Origin: Anaerolineae bacterium
GTDB taxonomy: Bacteria; Chloroflexota; Anaerolineae; Aggregatilineales; UBA3940
Reading direction: 5' to 3'
DNA length: 11,106 bases
Assembly (NCBI GenBank): GCA_020852775.1
Contig: JADZAD010000120.1
Coordinates: 1 to 11,106, forward strand
Shown: positions 1-6,069 of the stretch, piece after piece
How the letters are laid out: every line of letters starts with the position of its first letter
Numbering within the stretch: the stretch's first letter is position 1
Program-made: the position numbers and the translations under genes
Notes under the pieces: generated by a model
The model's input: only the letters and a program-made list of their open reading frames with translations
What the model was told of the DNA's origin: nothing
The model's database searches: none

Positions 1-1104
1 GAACGACTCCAGGCGGCTCAGAGACGACCACGATATATCAGCGCTGCCACAGGCGGCCGCCGCCCCCGCGTCGATGTCAAAGCAGGAGCTTGCTGCCATG
101 GTCGTATTGCCGACTTTGTCTACGGTGAGTTTGTAGACTTTGAGCACCGGTGCACCTGATCCGCTGGAGGAGTAGGCGTTGTTGCCTTCGTTGGACTCAC
201 TGACCGTGTTGGCCGGGTCAAGCGTGAAGGTGTAGCTGTAGGTGCCTTTGGTCGCGTAGGTCACCGGGATCACCAGGTCATAGGATGCGCCCGCCGCGAG
301 GGCCGGCACCTGTTTAGTGACCGCGCTCTGCCCCTGGAATTCCGCTTTCGCGTCAAAGGCGGGCGCATTGCCCGTGCCCTGGTTCTTGATAGTCACAATC
401 ACGTTAAAACTGTTGGCTTCAAACGCCAGCGCGGAATTCCACGCCACGGTGGTGATGGTCACATCCGAGCTCCCGGAGCCGGTAGGCACGGCGGTAGGAG
501 CAGCCGTCGCCGCTGTACCCTCGACCTTGATCTCGACGTAGATTTCCGTGCCGAAGCGCACACCCCCGCCCTGAAGCTGCCAGAAGCTGCGATACGTGCC
601 CGGCGCGGTCGGCGCGGTAAAGCGCACGGTGATGTCCGTCGTGCCGCCAATCGCCGGGGCGGAGACAGAGACGTTCGCCCCGCCCATCTGGTCGCCACGG
701 ACGAAGGTCAACTGCGTCCCGGAAGGCCAGGCGGCGCAGCCTTCACTCTTCATGCGCCATGTTTTATCGAACTGCTGCCCGGGGGCGATTACGGTACCGT
801 CGGGCACGTTGACGTCTGTCACGAAGCTCGCGTTGTAGGTGCAGGATGTCGCCGACGGGGTCACGCCCGGCAGGCTGGTTGCGGTGGCGGTCGGTGGTGC
901 GTTGTTCGGCGTCGCCGTTGGCGGAGGCGCGGTAGTCGGGGTCGGCGTAGCCGGGGTCAGGGTAATCATCGCGGCTTCATCCAGCGTAGGGACCGGGCTG
1001 GGCGTCTCGGTGGGAGCACCCCCGGTGCCGGGCATGTTGCAGGCCAGCACCGCGAGAGCCAGCATACCGGGCACAACGATCAACCGCAGGGTTCTGTTTC
1101 TCAT
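1..1104 (-). CDS. Secreted lipoprotein with NBR1-type Ig-like and CARDB-like domains (3' end beyond window)
   Basis: The reading frame is open from an ATG at 1104 to the left edge: 368 residues with no stop, so the C-terminus lies outside. An AAGGG ribosome site sits 8 bases before the ATG. Residues 2-21 form a signal peptide with a basic start and hydrophobic core, ending in a lipobox VLAC with Cys22 as the lipidation site. Residues 27-86 are a Thr/Pro/Ala-rich linker. Residues about 88-195 match the Ig-like domain first described in human NBR1: PDGTVIAPGQ, W116, the GDQMGG turn at 137-142, a Tyr-x3-Trp (171-175) and the FGTEIYVEIKV ending strand. A second short linker (197-213) leads to a CARDB-like beta domain (about 214-311) ending in the typical SESNEGNN turn. 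The protein is probably displayed on the cell surface and may bind proteins or glycans; its ligand is unknown. Domain calls are from memory of the families. It is divergent from the next gene. Confidence 0.85.
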   Translation of the reverse strand, partial: MRNRTLRLIVVPGMLALAVLACNMPGTGGAPTETPSPVPTLDEAAMITLTPATPTPTTAPPPTATPNNAPPTATATSLPGVTPSATSCTYNASFVTDVNVPDGTVIAPGQQFDKTWRMKSEGCAAWPSGTQLTFVRGDQMGGANVSVSAPAIGGTTDITVRFTAPTAPGTYRSFWQLQGGGVRFGTEIYVEIKVEGTAATAAPTAVPTGSGSSDVTITTVAWNSALAFEANSFNVIVTIKNQGTGNAPAFDAKAEFQGQSAVTKQVPALAAGASYDLVIPVTYATKGTYSYTFTLDPANTVSESNEGNNAYSSSGSGAPVLKVYKLTVDKVGNTTMAASSCFDIDAGAAAACGSADISWSSLSRLESF

Positions 1105-1278
1105 TTCTGACACCCTTCTTCCTCTGCTTTACTGTATTCATCCAGATGACAGAGCAATCATACACCCGGTCGCTGAAAATTACGCTGTCACATGTCACCC
1201 CGGAGCCAGCCCGTTTGCGTTCGGAGTGGGTTCAGGGTTGAATCGGAAGCCGGTGACAGGCAAGCGGTGGAGGGGCAC
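1105..1278. other. Divergent intergenic region between the lipoprotein and pentapeptide-repeat genes
   Basis: These 174 bases separate two genes transcribed away from each other and should hold both promoters. On the minus strand TATGAT (1157-1162) is a possible -10 box for the lipoprotein, with no good -35. On the plus strand CTGACA (1107-1112) resembles a -35, but the -10 at the right distance is poor (TACTGT). A direct repeat of TGTCAC lies at 1186-1191 and 1193-1198, a 7-base period. No convincing small gene is present. Confidence 0.4.
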
Positions 1279-2139
1279 GTGTTCAAACGGCTGGTCGAGC
1301 GGGTTTACAACATTCGTAATCGAGACGTGGGGCTGATCCTGGTCGGTATGGCCATCGGTGCGACGGCTGGCTCGATCGCCACCGCGCTGGTCGCCGGAGG
1401 GAACCTGCTCGAATGGGGCGAGGGCTTCCTGCAGGGTATCAGCACCGAGATGCTCGGCGCATTCCTGACGTTCGTGCTGATCGAGGTGCTGATCGTCACC
1501 CGCAAGGAACGTGAGGCCGAGGAGAGCGCGGCAGCGAAGGAAGCCCGCAAGGCTGAGGAGAAGGCCGCCCTGCACCGCGAATCCTTGCTGCGGGCACTGG
1601 GCAGTACAGTGAACACGCAAGCGATCCGGGCGGCGGAGGAGATGCGCGCACTCGGCTGGCTGCTCGACGGATCACTGGAGCGCGCGACACTGAACGGAGC
1701 TGACCTGCAGAACGCCGACCTGACCGGAGCGCATCTCGTAGGGGTGCAGTTTTACAAGGCGAACCTGCGTGGCGCACACCTGGGGCGGGCGAACCTGAGT
1801 GGGGCGCACCTCGTCGGCGCGGACCTGCGCGGCGCGGTGCTGGCCTATGCGGTGCTGAACGGAACCTACCTGCAGGGGGCCAATCTGGACGGGATCCGGA
1901 CGCTTTCGCCGGGGCAACTGAACAGCGCCAGCCGCCTGAAAGGGGCCACCATGCCAGACGGTACGCGCTATGACGGGCGCTTCAACCTGCCCGGTGACCT
2001 GCGGCAGGCGCTTAAGAGCAAGATACAGGTCGAAGACCCGGCGGCAATGGCGGACTTTTACGGCGTGCCGGTTGAAGACTACCTTGCCGGGCAGCACCGG
2101 GAGGCCCGCCGCCGGGAGAAGTCACTACGGAGGGGGTAG
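1279..2139 (+). CDS. Membrane-anchored pentapeptide-repeat protein
   Basis: I chose the GTG at 1279 because GGAGG at 1269-1273 ends 5 bases before it. The frame is also open upstream to an ATG at 1192, but that stretch lacks a ribosome site and does not look like protein. The product is 286 residues. Two hydrophobic segments (about 17-39 and 50-74) form a membrane hairpin. A highly charged Glu/Lys/Ala helix follows (75-105), probably a coiled coil. Residues about 134-206 hold some 14 pentapeptide repeats of the A(D/N/H)LxG type, such as GADLQNADL and GANLDG, which in this family fold as a right-handed quadrilateral beta helix. The tail carries a GATMPDGTRYDGR element that I recall after repeats in many cyanobacterial and Chloroflexota homologues. 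The repeats should lie in the cytoplasm. The biochemical role is unknown; pentapeptide proteins range from DNA mimics that protect gyrase to plain scaffolds. Confidence 0.85.
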   Translation: MFKRLVERVYNIRNRDVGLILVGMAIGATAGSIATALVAGGNLLEWGEGFLQGISTEMLGAFLTFVLIEVLIVTRKEREAEESAAAKEARKAEEKAALHRESLLRALGSTVNTQAIRAAEEMRALGWLLDGSLERATLNGADLQNADLTGAHLVGVQFYKANLRGAHLGRANLSGAHLVGADLRGAVLAYAVLNGTYLQGANLDGIRTLSPGQLNSASRLKGATMPDGTRYDGRFNLPGDLRQALKSKIQVEDPAAMADFYGVPVEDYLAGQHREARRREKSLRRG

Positions 2140-2162
2140 ATTGCTTACCAGCAGCAATAAAT

Positions 2163-2197
2163 AAAGGCCTCTCCCACGTAGATTGGAGAGGCCTTTT
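2163..2197. terminator. Strong bidirectional rho-independent terminator
   Basis: A perfect 12-bp stem (2163-2174 pairing with 2185-2196) with a 10-base loop carries AAA on one side and TTTT on the other, so it can act on both strands. It sits between two convergent genes, ending the pentapeptide-repeat transcript (stop at 2139) and the phosphorylase transcript (stop at 2224). Confidence 0.9.
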
Positions 2198-2223
2198 ACT
2201 CGATGGCCTGAATACCGAACGCT

Positions 2224-2970
2224 TTACTCGCGCAGGCGCCCGGACTCGCGGTCGCGTTTGATCAACTGGCGGATGCCCTCGACCGCCACCTCGCTGACCT
2301 GGTCCACGTTGTGCGACCCGGCCAGTACCATGATCCCCCCGGCGCGCACACCGATGATCCGCGCGATCACGAAGAGCGCCGCTGCTTCCATCTCCGAGCA
2401 CAGCACCCCGCCCATGACCCACGCCTTCCAGCGCGCCTTGAGCTCATCCGAGAGCGGCATGCGATCCGGCTCGACTTCACCGTAGAACGAATCCTTCGAC
2501 TGGCTGATGCCGACATGATGCGGCGCGCCCTTGATCTGGCAGGCAATCCGCAGGCAGTCCACCACGTCGAGGTCAGCGACCGCCGGGAAGGCCATCGGCA
2601 TGTAGTGGCTGGCGGTGCCTTCGTCGCGCACCGCGGCGCTGACGACCACAAGGTCGCCCGGCTTCGTCCAGTCCTGCACCGATCCGGAGGTACCCACCCG
2701 GATGAAGGTATCCGCGCCGATCTTAGTCAGTTCCTCGATAGCGATCGCGCTGGACGGGCCGCCGATACCGGTCGAGGTGCATGAGACCTTCACCCCGTCC
2801 ACGGTGCCGGTGTAGGTGTTGTACTCGCGGTTCTCCGCGACCTTCTCCGCGTTGTCAAAGAACGACGCGATCAGCGGAACGCGCCCGGGGTCGCCGGGCA
2901 GGAGCACATAACGCCCCACGTCACCCGGCTTCATGGCGATGTGATACTGGAGTCCGTCAGGAGTGGCCAT
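2224..2970 (-). CDS. udp: Uridine phosphorylase-family nucleoside phosphorylase
   Basis: The enzyme should cleave a nucleoside with phosphate to free base plus (deoxy)ribose-1-phosphate, a cytoplasmic salvage reaction (family EC 2.4.2.3). The ATG at 2970 has AAAGG 8 bases upstream and gives 248 residues, close to the usual length of about 250; a longer frame to 3030 is ignored. Numbering matches E. coli Udp: phosphate-binding Gly26 and Arg30 in LLPGDPGRV, Arg48, Arg91 and Thr94 in RVGTSG. TGIGGPSSAIAIEEL (67-81) is a family signature. The ribose-binding E-M-E triad is at 193-195. The base-recognition loop reads KDSFYGEVEPDRMP (159-172). Related Gram-positive-type enzymes, as I recall, have Gln where this has Glu165, so base preference may differ. 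The MFS transporter lies 113 bases upstream on the same strand and could import substrate. A separate promoter and palindrome precede this gene. Confidence 0.9.
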   Translation of the reverse strand: MATPDGLQYHIAMKPGDVGRYVLLPGDPGRVPLIASFFDNAEKVAENREYNTYTGTVDGVKVSCTSTGIGGPSSAIAIEELTKIGADTFIRVGTSGSVQDWTKPGDLVVVSAAVRDEGTASHYMPMAFPAVADLDVVDCLRIACQIKGAPHHVGISQSKDSFYGEVEPDRMPLSDELKARWKAWVMGGVLCSEMEAAALFVIARIIGVRAGGIMVLAGSHNVDQVSEVAVEGIRQLIKRDRESGRLRE

Positions 2971-3005
2971 GCGAGATGCCTTTCTGGTGTGTTCGCCCGG
3001 TGGCG

Positions 3006-3025
3006 GACAGGCTGCTGCGCCTGTC
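3006..3025. repeat. Palindrome in the phosphorylase leader (operator or mRNA hairpin)
   Basis: GACAGGC and GCCTGTC form 7-bp perfect arms around a 6-base centre. The element lies at and just after the predicted transcription start of the phosphorylase gene, 35 bases before its start codon. No T-run follows on the minus strand, so it is not a terminator. It could be a repressor operator or a 5' leader hairpin. Confidence 0.5.
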
Positions 3026-3032
3026 TGCACAT

Positions 3033-3041
3033 TGTATAACA
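3033..3041 (-). promoter_or_regulatory. Candidate extended -10 promoter for the phosphorylase gene
   Basis: Read on the minus strand the sequence is TGTTATACA: a TATACA box (3033-3038) preceded by the TGn motif of extended -10 promoters. The -35 region is poor, as is usual for this promoter class. Transcription would start near 3026, next to the palindrome, leaving a leader of about 55 bases. This would let the phosphorylase be expressed independently of the transporter gene upstream. Confidence 0.4.
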
Positions 3042-3083
3042 GGATTCGGTATTCTGGCTATCGTGCCCTGCCCCACCGGGCAG

Positions 3084-4400
3084 CTACACCGTGTGGTAGC
3101 GGCGCATCGGGCGGGTGACGAACAGGTACACAACCGGGATGCTCACCAGCGCCATCACCGTGCCCGCGGCCAGCGCCGCCGGATAACCCCAGGTGTTCGC
3201 CAGCCAGCCGCCCACCACCGGCCCCAGCGCCAGTGACGGCCCGACAACCAGGTTCGACAGGCTGATGAAGCGCGAGGTCTCCTCCGGTGGGCTGAGTTGG
3301 AAGACGGTGCTGGGCTGGCCCATCAATTCCGCGCCGATTGTCAGGCCAAGCAGCGCGAACACACCATAGAACCAGCCGGGTGACGGCGCGAGCCAGGCAG
3401 CGGCGGAGAGCGCGCTGATCAGCACCACGTTCAGCAGCCAGATGCGCCCCCAGCCGATACGCCGCCCGAGTGCCGTCCACAGCGGCCCGGAGAGGCTCTG
3501 GGCGACCAGCATGATCGCGGTATAGGTAGCAATCACGCCGGAGGTGAGTTCAAAGCGCGAGACGGCATAGACCGCCATGAAGGGCGTACCGAGCTTGGCG
3601 AGCGCAATGAAGACGCGCCCGATGAGGAAGCGAACAAAGACCGGATGCTCCCTGAGCATCACCGGCACGGCTTCGAGGTAGCGCGGCAGGGTCTGCTGCC
3701 GGGGCGGCGTCGGATAGGGCACTTCGCGCAGGGTATGGATCGCGACCATCGAGGGGATCGAAATCAGCAGGGCAATGCCGATCACCGACTGCAGATCGCC
3801 GGGGAACGGCGCGGAATCCAGCCGCCAGCGCACCGCCAGCGAGCCCAGCAGGCCGAGTGCCCCTGACAGAAATACCTGCATCCCGAAGAAGGTCGGGCGC
3901 AGCGTAGGGATATGGCGGGCGAAGAACGCCTGGTAGGGTGGGATCAGCAGCCCCGCCGTCACCCAGAAGAAGAAATAGGCGAACAGGAAGAAGGCCAGTA
4001 CCAGCGGTGGGCTGAACACACCGATGCACATCGCGGCGGCGAAGATCAGCAGGATGCCTACCCGCTCTCCCCACGCCCACGTCAGGATGTGTGACTTATA
4101 GCGATCGCGGCTGTGGACGAGCCACGCAGCGATGATCTGTGGCACGTAGAGCCCCAGCCAGGCGATGGCCGGCAGCAGCCCGATGATCACGGCGTTAGCC
4201 GTTAACTGGCTGATGTAGTACGGGATGACGGTGTTCTCGTTCAGGCAGGCCTTGGTGATCGAGAACGAAGCGTAGTCGAGCATGTTCCAGCCGAAGTTCC
4301 AGCGCTGGCGTTCTTCCAGCCCGGCGATGTACTCAGGGTGATCGGCAGCCAGCCGGCGCAGGTCAGGCGCGAGCGCGCCCCGTTCTTGAGAGGTTGTCAT
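3084..4400 (-). CDS. Major facilitator superfamily (MFS) transporter, substrate unknown
   Basis: The product is 438 residues, a normal MFS length, with about 11 to 12 hydrophobic segments and a charged cytoplasmic N-terminus of about 45 residues. Segments visible in order include AVIIGLLPAIAWLGLYV, VGILLIFAAAMCIGVF, LVLAFFLFAYFFFWVTAG, VIGIALLISIPSMVAI, WLLNVVLISALSAAAWLA and VMALVSIPVVYLFVT. A central loop (about 225-250) splits two halves as expected for MFS. The GPLWTALGRRIGWGR stretch in the second half resembles the usual loop after a helix pair (GxxxDRxGRR type). The ATG at 4400 is used although no clear Shine-Dalgarno precedes it, so the start is less certain than for its neighbours. 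It is the upstream gene of a same-strand pair with the nucleoside phosphorylase. Nucleoside transport is therefore possible, but that rests only on position. Confidence 0.8.
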   Translation of the reverse strand: MTTSQERGALAPDLRRLAADHPEYIAGLEERQRWNFGWNMLDYASFSITKACLNENTVIPYYISQLTANAVIIGLLPAIAWLGLYVPQIIAAWLVHSRDRYKSHILTWAWGERVGILLIFAAAMCIGVFSPPLVLAFFLFAYFFFWVTAGLLIPPYQAFFARHIPTLRPTFFGMQVFLSGALGLLGSLAVRWRLDSAPFPGDLQSVIGIALLISIPSMVAIHTLREVPYPTPPRQQTLPRYLEAVPVMLREHPVFVRFLIGRVFIALAKLGTPFMAVYAVSRFELTSGVIATYTAIMLVAQSLSGPLWTALGRRIGWGRIWLLNVVLISALSAAAWLAPSPGWFYGVFALLGLTIGAELMGQPSTVFQLSPPEETSRFISLSNLVVGPSLALGPVVGGWLANTWGYPAALAAGTVMALVSIPVVYLFVTRPMRRYHTV

Positions 4401-4600
4401 GGTTCACGATTCTGTCACACGAGGATAGGCCTGCGATTATGCCGCGTTTTATCCCTGATTCCGAATGAAGAAGGCATGCATAGGCGCAATGGGCCCGTCG
4501 ATGGGCCCCGAAATGTGCCCTGCGGTGGATTTTTCTCCGCGCCGGGCAGGCGATGATAGGGGCAATCAACACGACGATAGCGTGAAAGGACGGAACCCTG
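4401..4600. promoter_or_regulatory. Divergent intergenic region between the MFS transporter and acyltransferase operon
   Basis: This 200-base gap must carry promoters for the transporter (minus) and for the three-gene plus-strand run. On the minus strand CATAAT (4436-4441) is one base off the -10 consensus, with a weak -35 near 4459-4464. I see no good plus-strand promoter. An exact direct repeat of ATGGGCCC (4489-4496 and 4501-4508, 4 bases apart) contains the self-complementary GGGCCC twice and could be a regulator site. No gene is evident here. Confidence 0.35.
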
Positions 4601-5308
4601 ATGGAAACAACCGTGTACCGCGCCGGGCAGAGTGCGGTTTCAGCCTATACCCGGTATATACTGAGGATGGACGTGCGCTGGCAGGCTCCGCTGCCACCGG
4701 GGCCGAAGATCATCGCGGCAAACCACCCGACAACCACCGATCCGTTCTACCTGCTGGTGCTCTCCCCGGAGCCAATGAGCCTGCTGATTACGAAGATGGC
4801 TTTCGCTGTGCCGGGCTTCGGAACTTATCTGCGGGCCGCCGGGCACATCGAGGTCGATCACGAGAACGGGCACCCGGCTTTCGAGGCGGCACTCACGCAT
4901 CTGCGGCGGGGTGGCACGCTGGGCATCTTCCCGGAGGGTTCGCTGAGCCCACGGGATGGCGGCCTGGCGCGGGCGCGCAGCGGGGCTGTGCGGCTGGCGC
5001 TGAGTGCCGGGGTGCCGGTCGTGCCGGTCGGTATCTATCTGGATCATGAGCGCATCCGCCGGGTGAAGACCACCATCAGCGGCATGTCGGAGACGGCCCG
5101 CTGGTATCCCACCGGGCCCTACGCGCTGACGGTCGGTGAGCCGATGGTATTCAGCGGGCCCGTGGATGACCGCGCCTTGGTGGGTGACTGTTCAGAGAAG
5201 CTGATGCGCCGGATTGGGCAGCTCGCCCGCCTGAGCGCCTGGCGGATCGACCGGTCGCTGGCGCTGGATAGCTGGATCATGCCGCGCCCGGCGGGCCTGG
5301 CAAACTGA
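4601..5308 (+). CDS. PlsC-type 1-acyl-sn-glycerol-3-phosphate acyltransferase family protein
   Basis: The expected reaction is acyl transfer to a lysophospholipid such as 1-acylglycerol-3-phosphate at the inner membrane face, giving phosphatidic acid. The 235-residue product has the PlsC motifs in order: catalytic NHxxxxD as NHPTTTD (41-47), motif II region GHIEVDHENG (81-90), FPEGSLS (110-116) and VPVVPVG (138-144). In motif II a His (H87) occupies the place where most members have Arg, so the acyl acceptor may differ from the textbook one. No clear transmembrane helix is present, so membrane association is probably peripheral. The ATG at 4601 has AAAGGA (4585-4590), 10 bases upstream. It is the first gene of a likely operon; the next gene starts 37 bases after its stop, with a short CGGGG/CCCCG hairpin (5315-5328) in the gap. 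Confidence 0.88.
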   Translation: METTVYRAGQSAVSAYTRYILRMDVRWQAPLPPGPKIIAANHPTTTDPFYLLVLSPEPMSLLITKMAFAVPGFGTYLRAAGHIEVDHENGHPAFEAALTHLRRGGTLGIFPEGSLSPRDGGLARARSGAVRLALSAGVPVVPVGIYLDHERIRRVKTTISGMSETARWYPTGPYALTVGEPMVFSGPVDDRALVGDCSEKLMRRIGQLARLSAWRIDRSLALDSWIMPRPAGLAN

Positions 5309-5345
5309 GGAATGCGGGGGCTGCCCCGTGACGAGGAGAGAAGCC

Positions 5346-6044
5346 ATGTCACCACGAGTTGAAATCACCCCCGCCCCGCGGCACGAACTGGCCCGCACGA
5401 CGATGTGCGAAGTCCGGGTCGTGGGCCAGTTGGACGGCGCACAGTGGGCGGAATGGTTCGATGGGATGACGGTGATCGCGCTGCGCAGCGGCGAGACGGT
5501 GATCACCGGGCCGGTGGCCGACCAGGCGGCGCTCTACGGGTTGATCGCCCGCCTCCGTGACCTGGCGCTGCCCCTGAAAGGAATCGAAATCTCCGAGGTT
5601 GAGGAAGGACGGATTGCCATGCTGCCCCCCAATGAACGCCGCCGTCCGCGTATCGGCTGGCGGCTGATCGTTGTCTACCTGCTGCTGATCGGAGGATTCG
5701 CGGCGCTGACGGTGCTGCTGACGAGCAGCGGCATTGTCGCAACCGCCCTCGCGCTGGCGCTGCTCTTCGGGGCGCTGGGTGGCGTGGGTTACGCCTTCTA
5801 CCGGCTCGACCGGGTACGGGTGTGGCTACTGCTGGCGATCCTGGAATGGATCGGCGCGTCGATCTGCCTGACGATCTACCTGACCAGCAGTGGTTTCGTG
5901 CCGACCGCGCTGGCCCTGGGGCTGTGGTGCCTGGGGCTGGCCGGGATGCTGCTTTACCAGATCGCCTATGCGCCAGGCAAGGTATCACATACGAAGGCCG
6001 ATCGTGGTGAACCTGCGTTCGACCCGCTGCGCCCGGCGAAGTAG
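5346..6044 (+). CDS. Four-helix membrane protein with internal duplication and an N-terminal soluble domain, unknown function
   Basis: I do not recognise a named family. The ATG at 5346 has AGGAGAG (5334-5340) 5 bases upstream, preferred over a GTG at 5328; the product is 232 residues. Residues about 20-85 form a soluble domain with VRVVGQLDGAQWAEWFDGM and TGPVADQAALYGLIARLRDL. I recall similar stand-alone 80-100 residue proteins in Chloroflexota and Actinomycetota with no known role. A basic stretch (97-106) leads to four hydrophobic segments, about 107-125, 131-151, 158-178 and 184-207. The two helix pairs are repeats: LTVLLTSSGIVATALALAL (121-139) and LTIYLTSSGFVPTALALGL (175-193) align with a 54-residue period. 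The tail is polar. It lies between the acyltransferase and regulator genes with short gaps, so it is probably cotranscribed. It might sense or signal at the membrane, but that is a guess. Confidence 0.8.
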   Translation: MSPRVEITPAPRHELARTTMCEVRVVGQLDGAQWAEWFDGMTVIALRSGETVITGPVADQAALYGLIARLRDLALPLKGIEISEVEEGRIAMLPPNERRRPRIGWRLIVVYLLLIGGFAALTVLLTSSGIVATALALALLFGALGGVGYAFYRLDRVRVWLLLAILEWIGASICLTIYLTSSGFVPTALALGLWCLGLAGMLLYQIAYAPGKVSHTKADRGEPAFDPLRPAK

Positions 6045-6069
6045 CCGCAGGCAGCCCCGGAGGGAATCC

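Noticed and set aside
1192..1278. ATG at 1192 as the start of the pentapeptide-repeat protein
   Set aside because: There is no ribosome site before it and the extra 29 residues look non-coding, while the GTG at 1279 follows a good GGAGG.
839..1336. Plus-strand frame across the lipoprotein 5' end and the intergenic region
   Set aside because: It is antisense to the lipoprotein linker and is rich in low-complexity Val/Gly that simply mirrors the Thr/Pro codons of the real gene.
3068..3083. CTGCCC/GGGCAG hairpin just after the MFS stop codon as a terminator
   Set aside because: The stem has only 6 bp and no T-run follows on the minus strand, so termination there is not supported.
5315..5328. 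CGGGG/CCCCG hairpin between the acyltransferase and the four-helix protein as a terminator
   Set aside because: It is short and has no T-run; at most it is an mRNA processing or stability element inside the operon.
5890..6069. Upstream extension of the LAL regulator frame
   Set aside because: It overlaps the preceding gene in another frame, and the ATG at 6070 has a good ribosome site and the standard family N-terminus.
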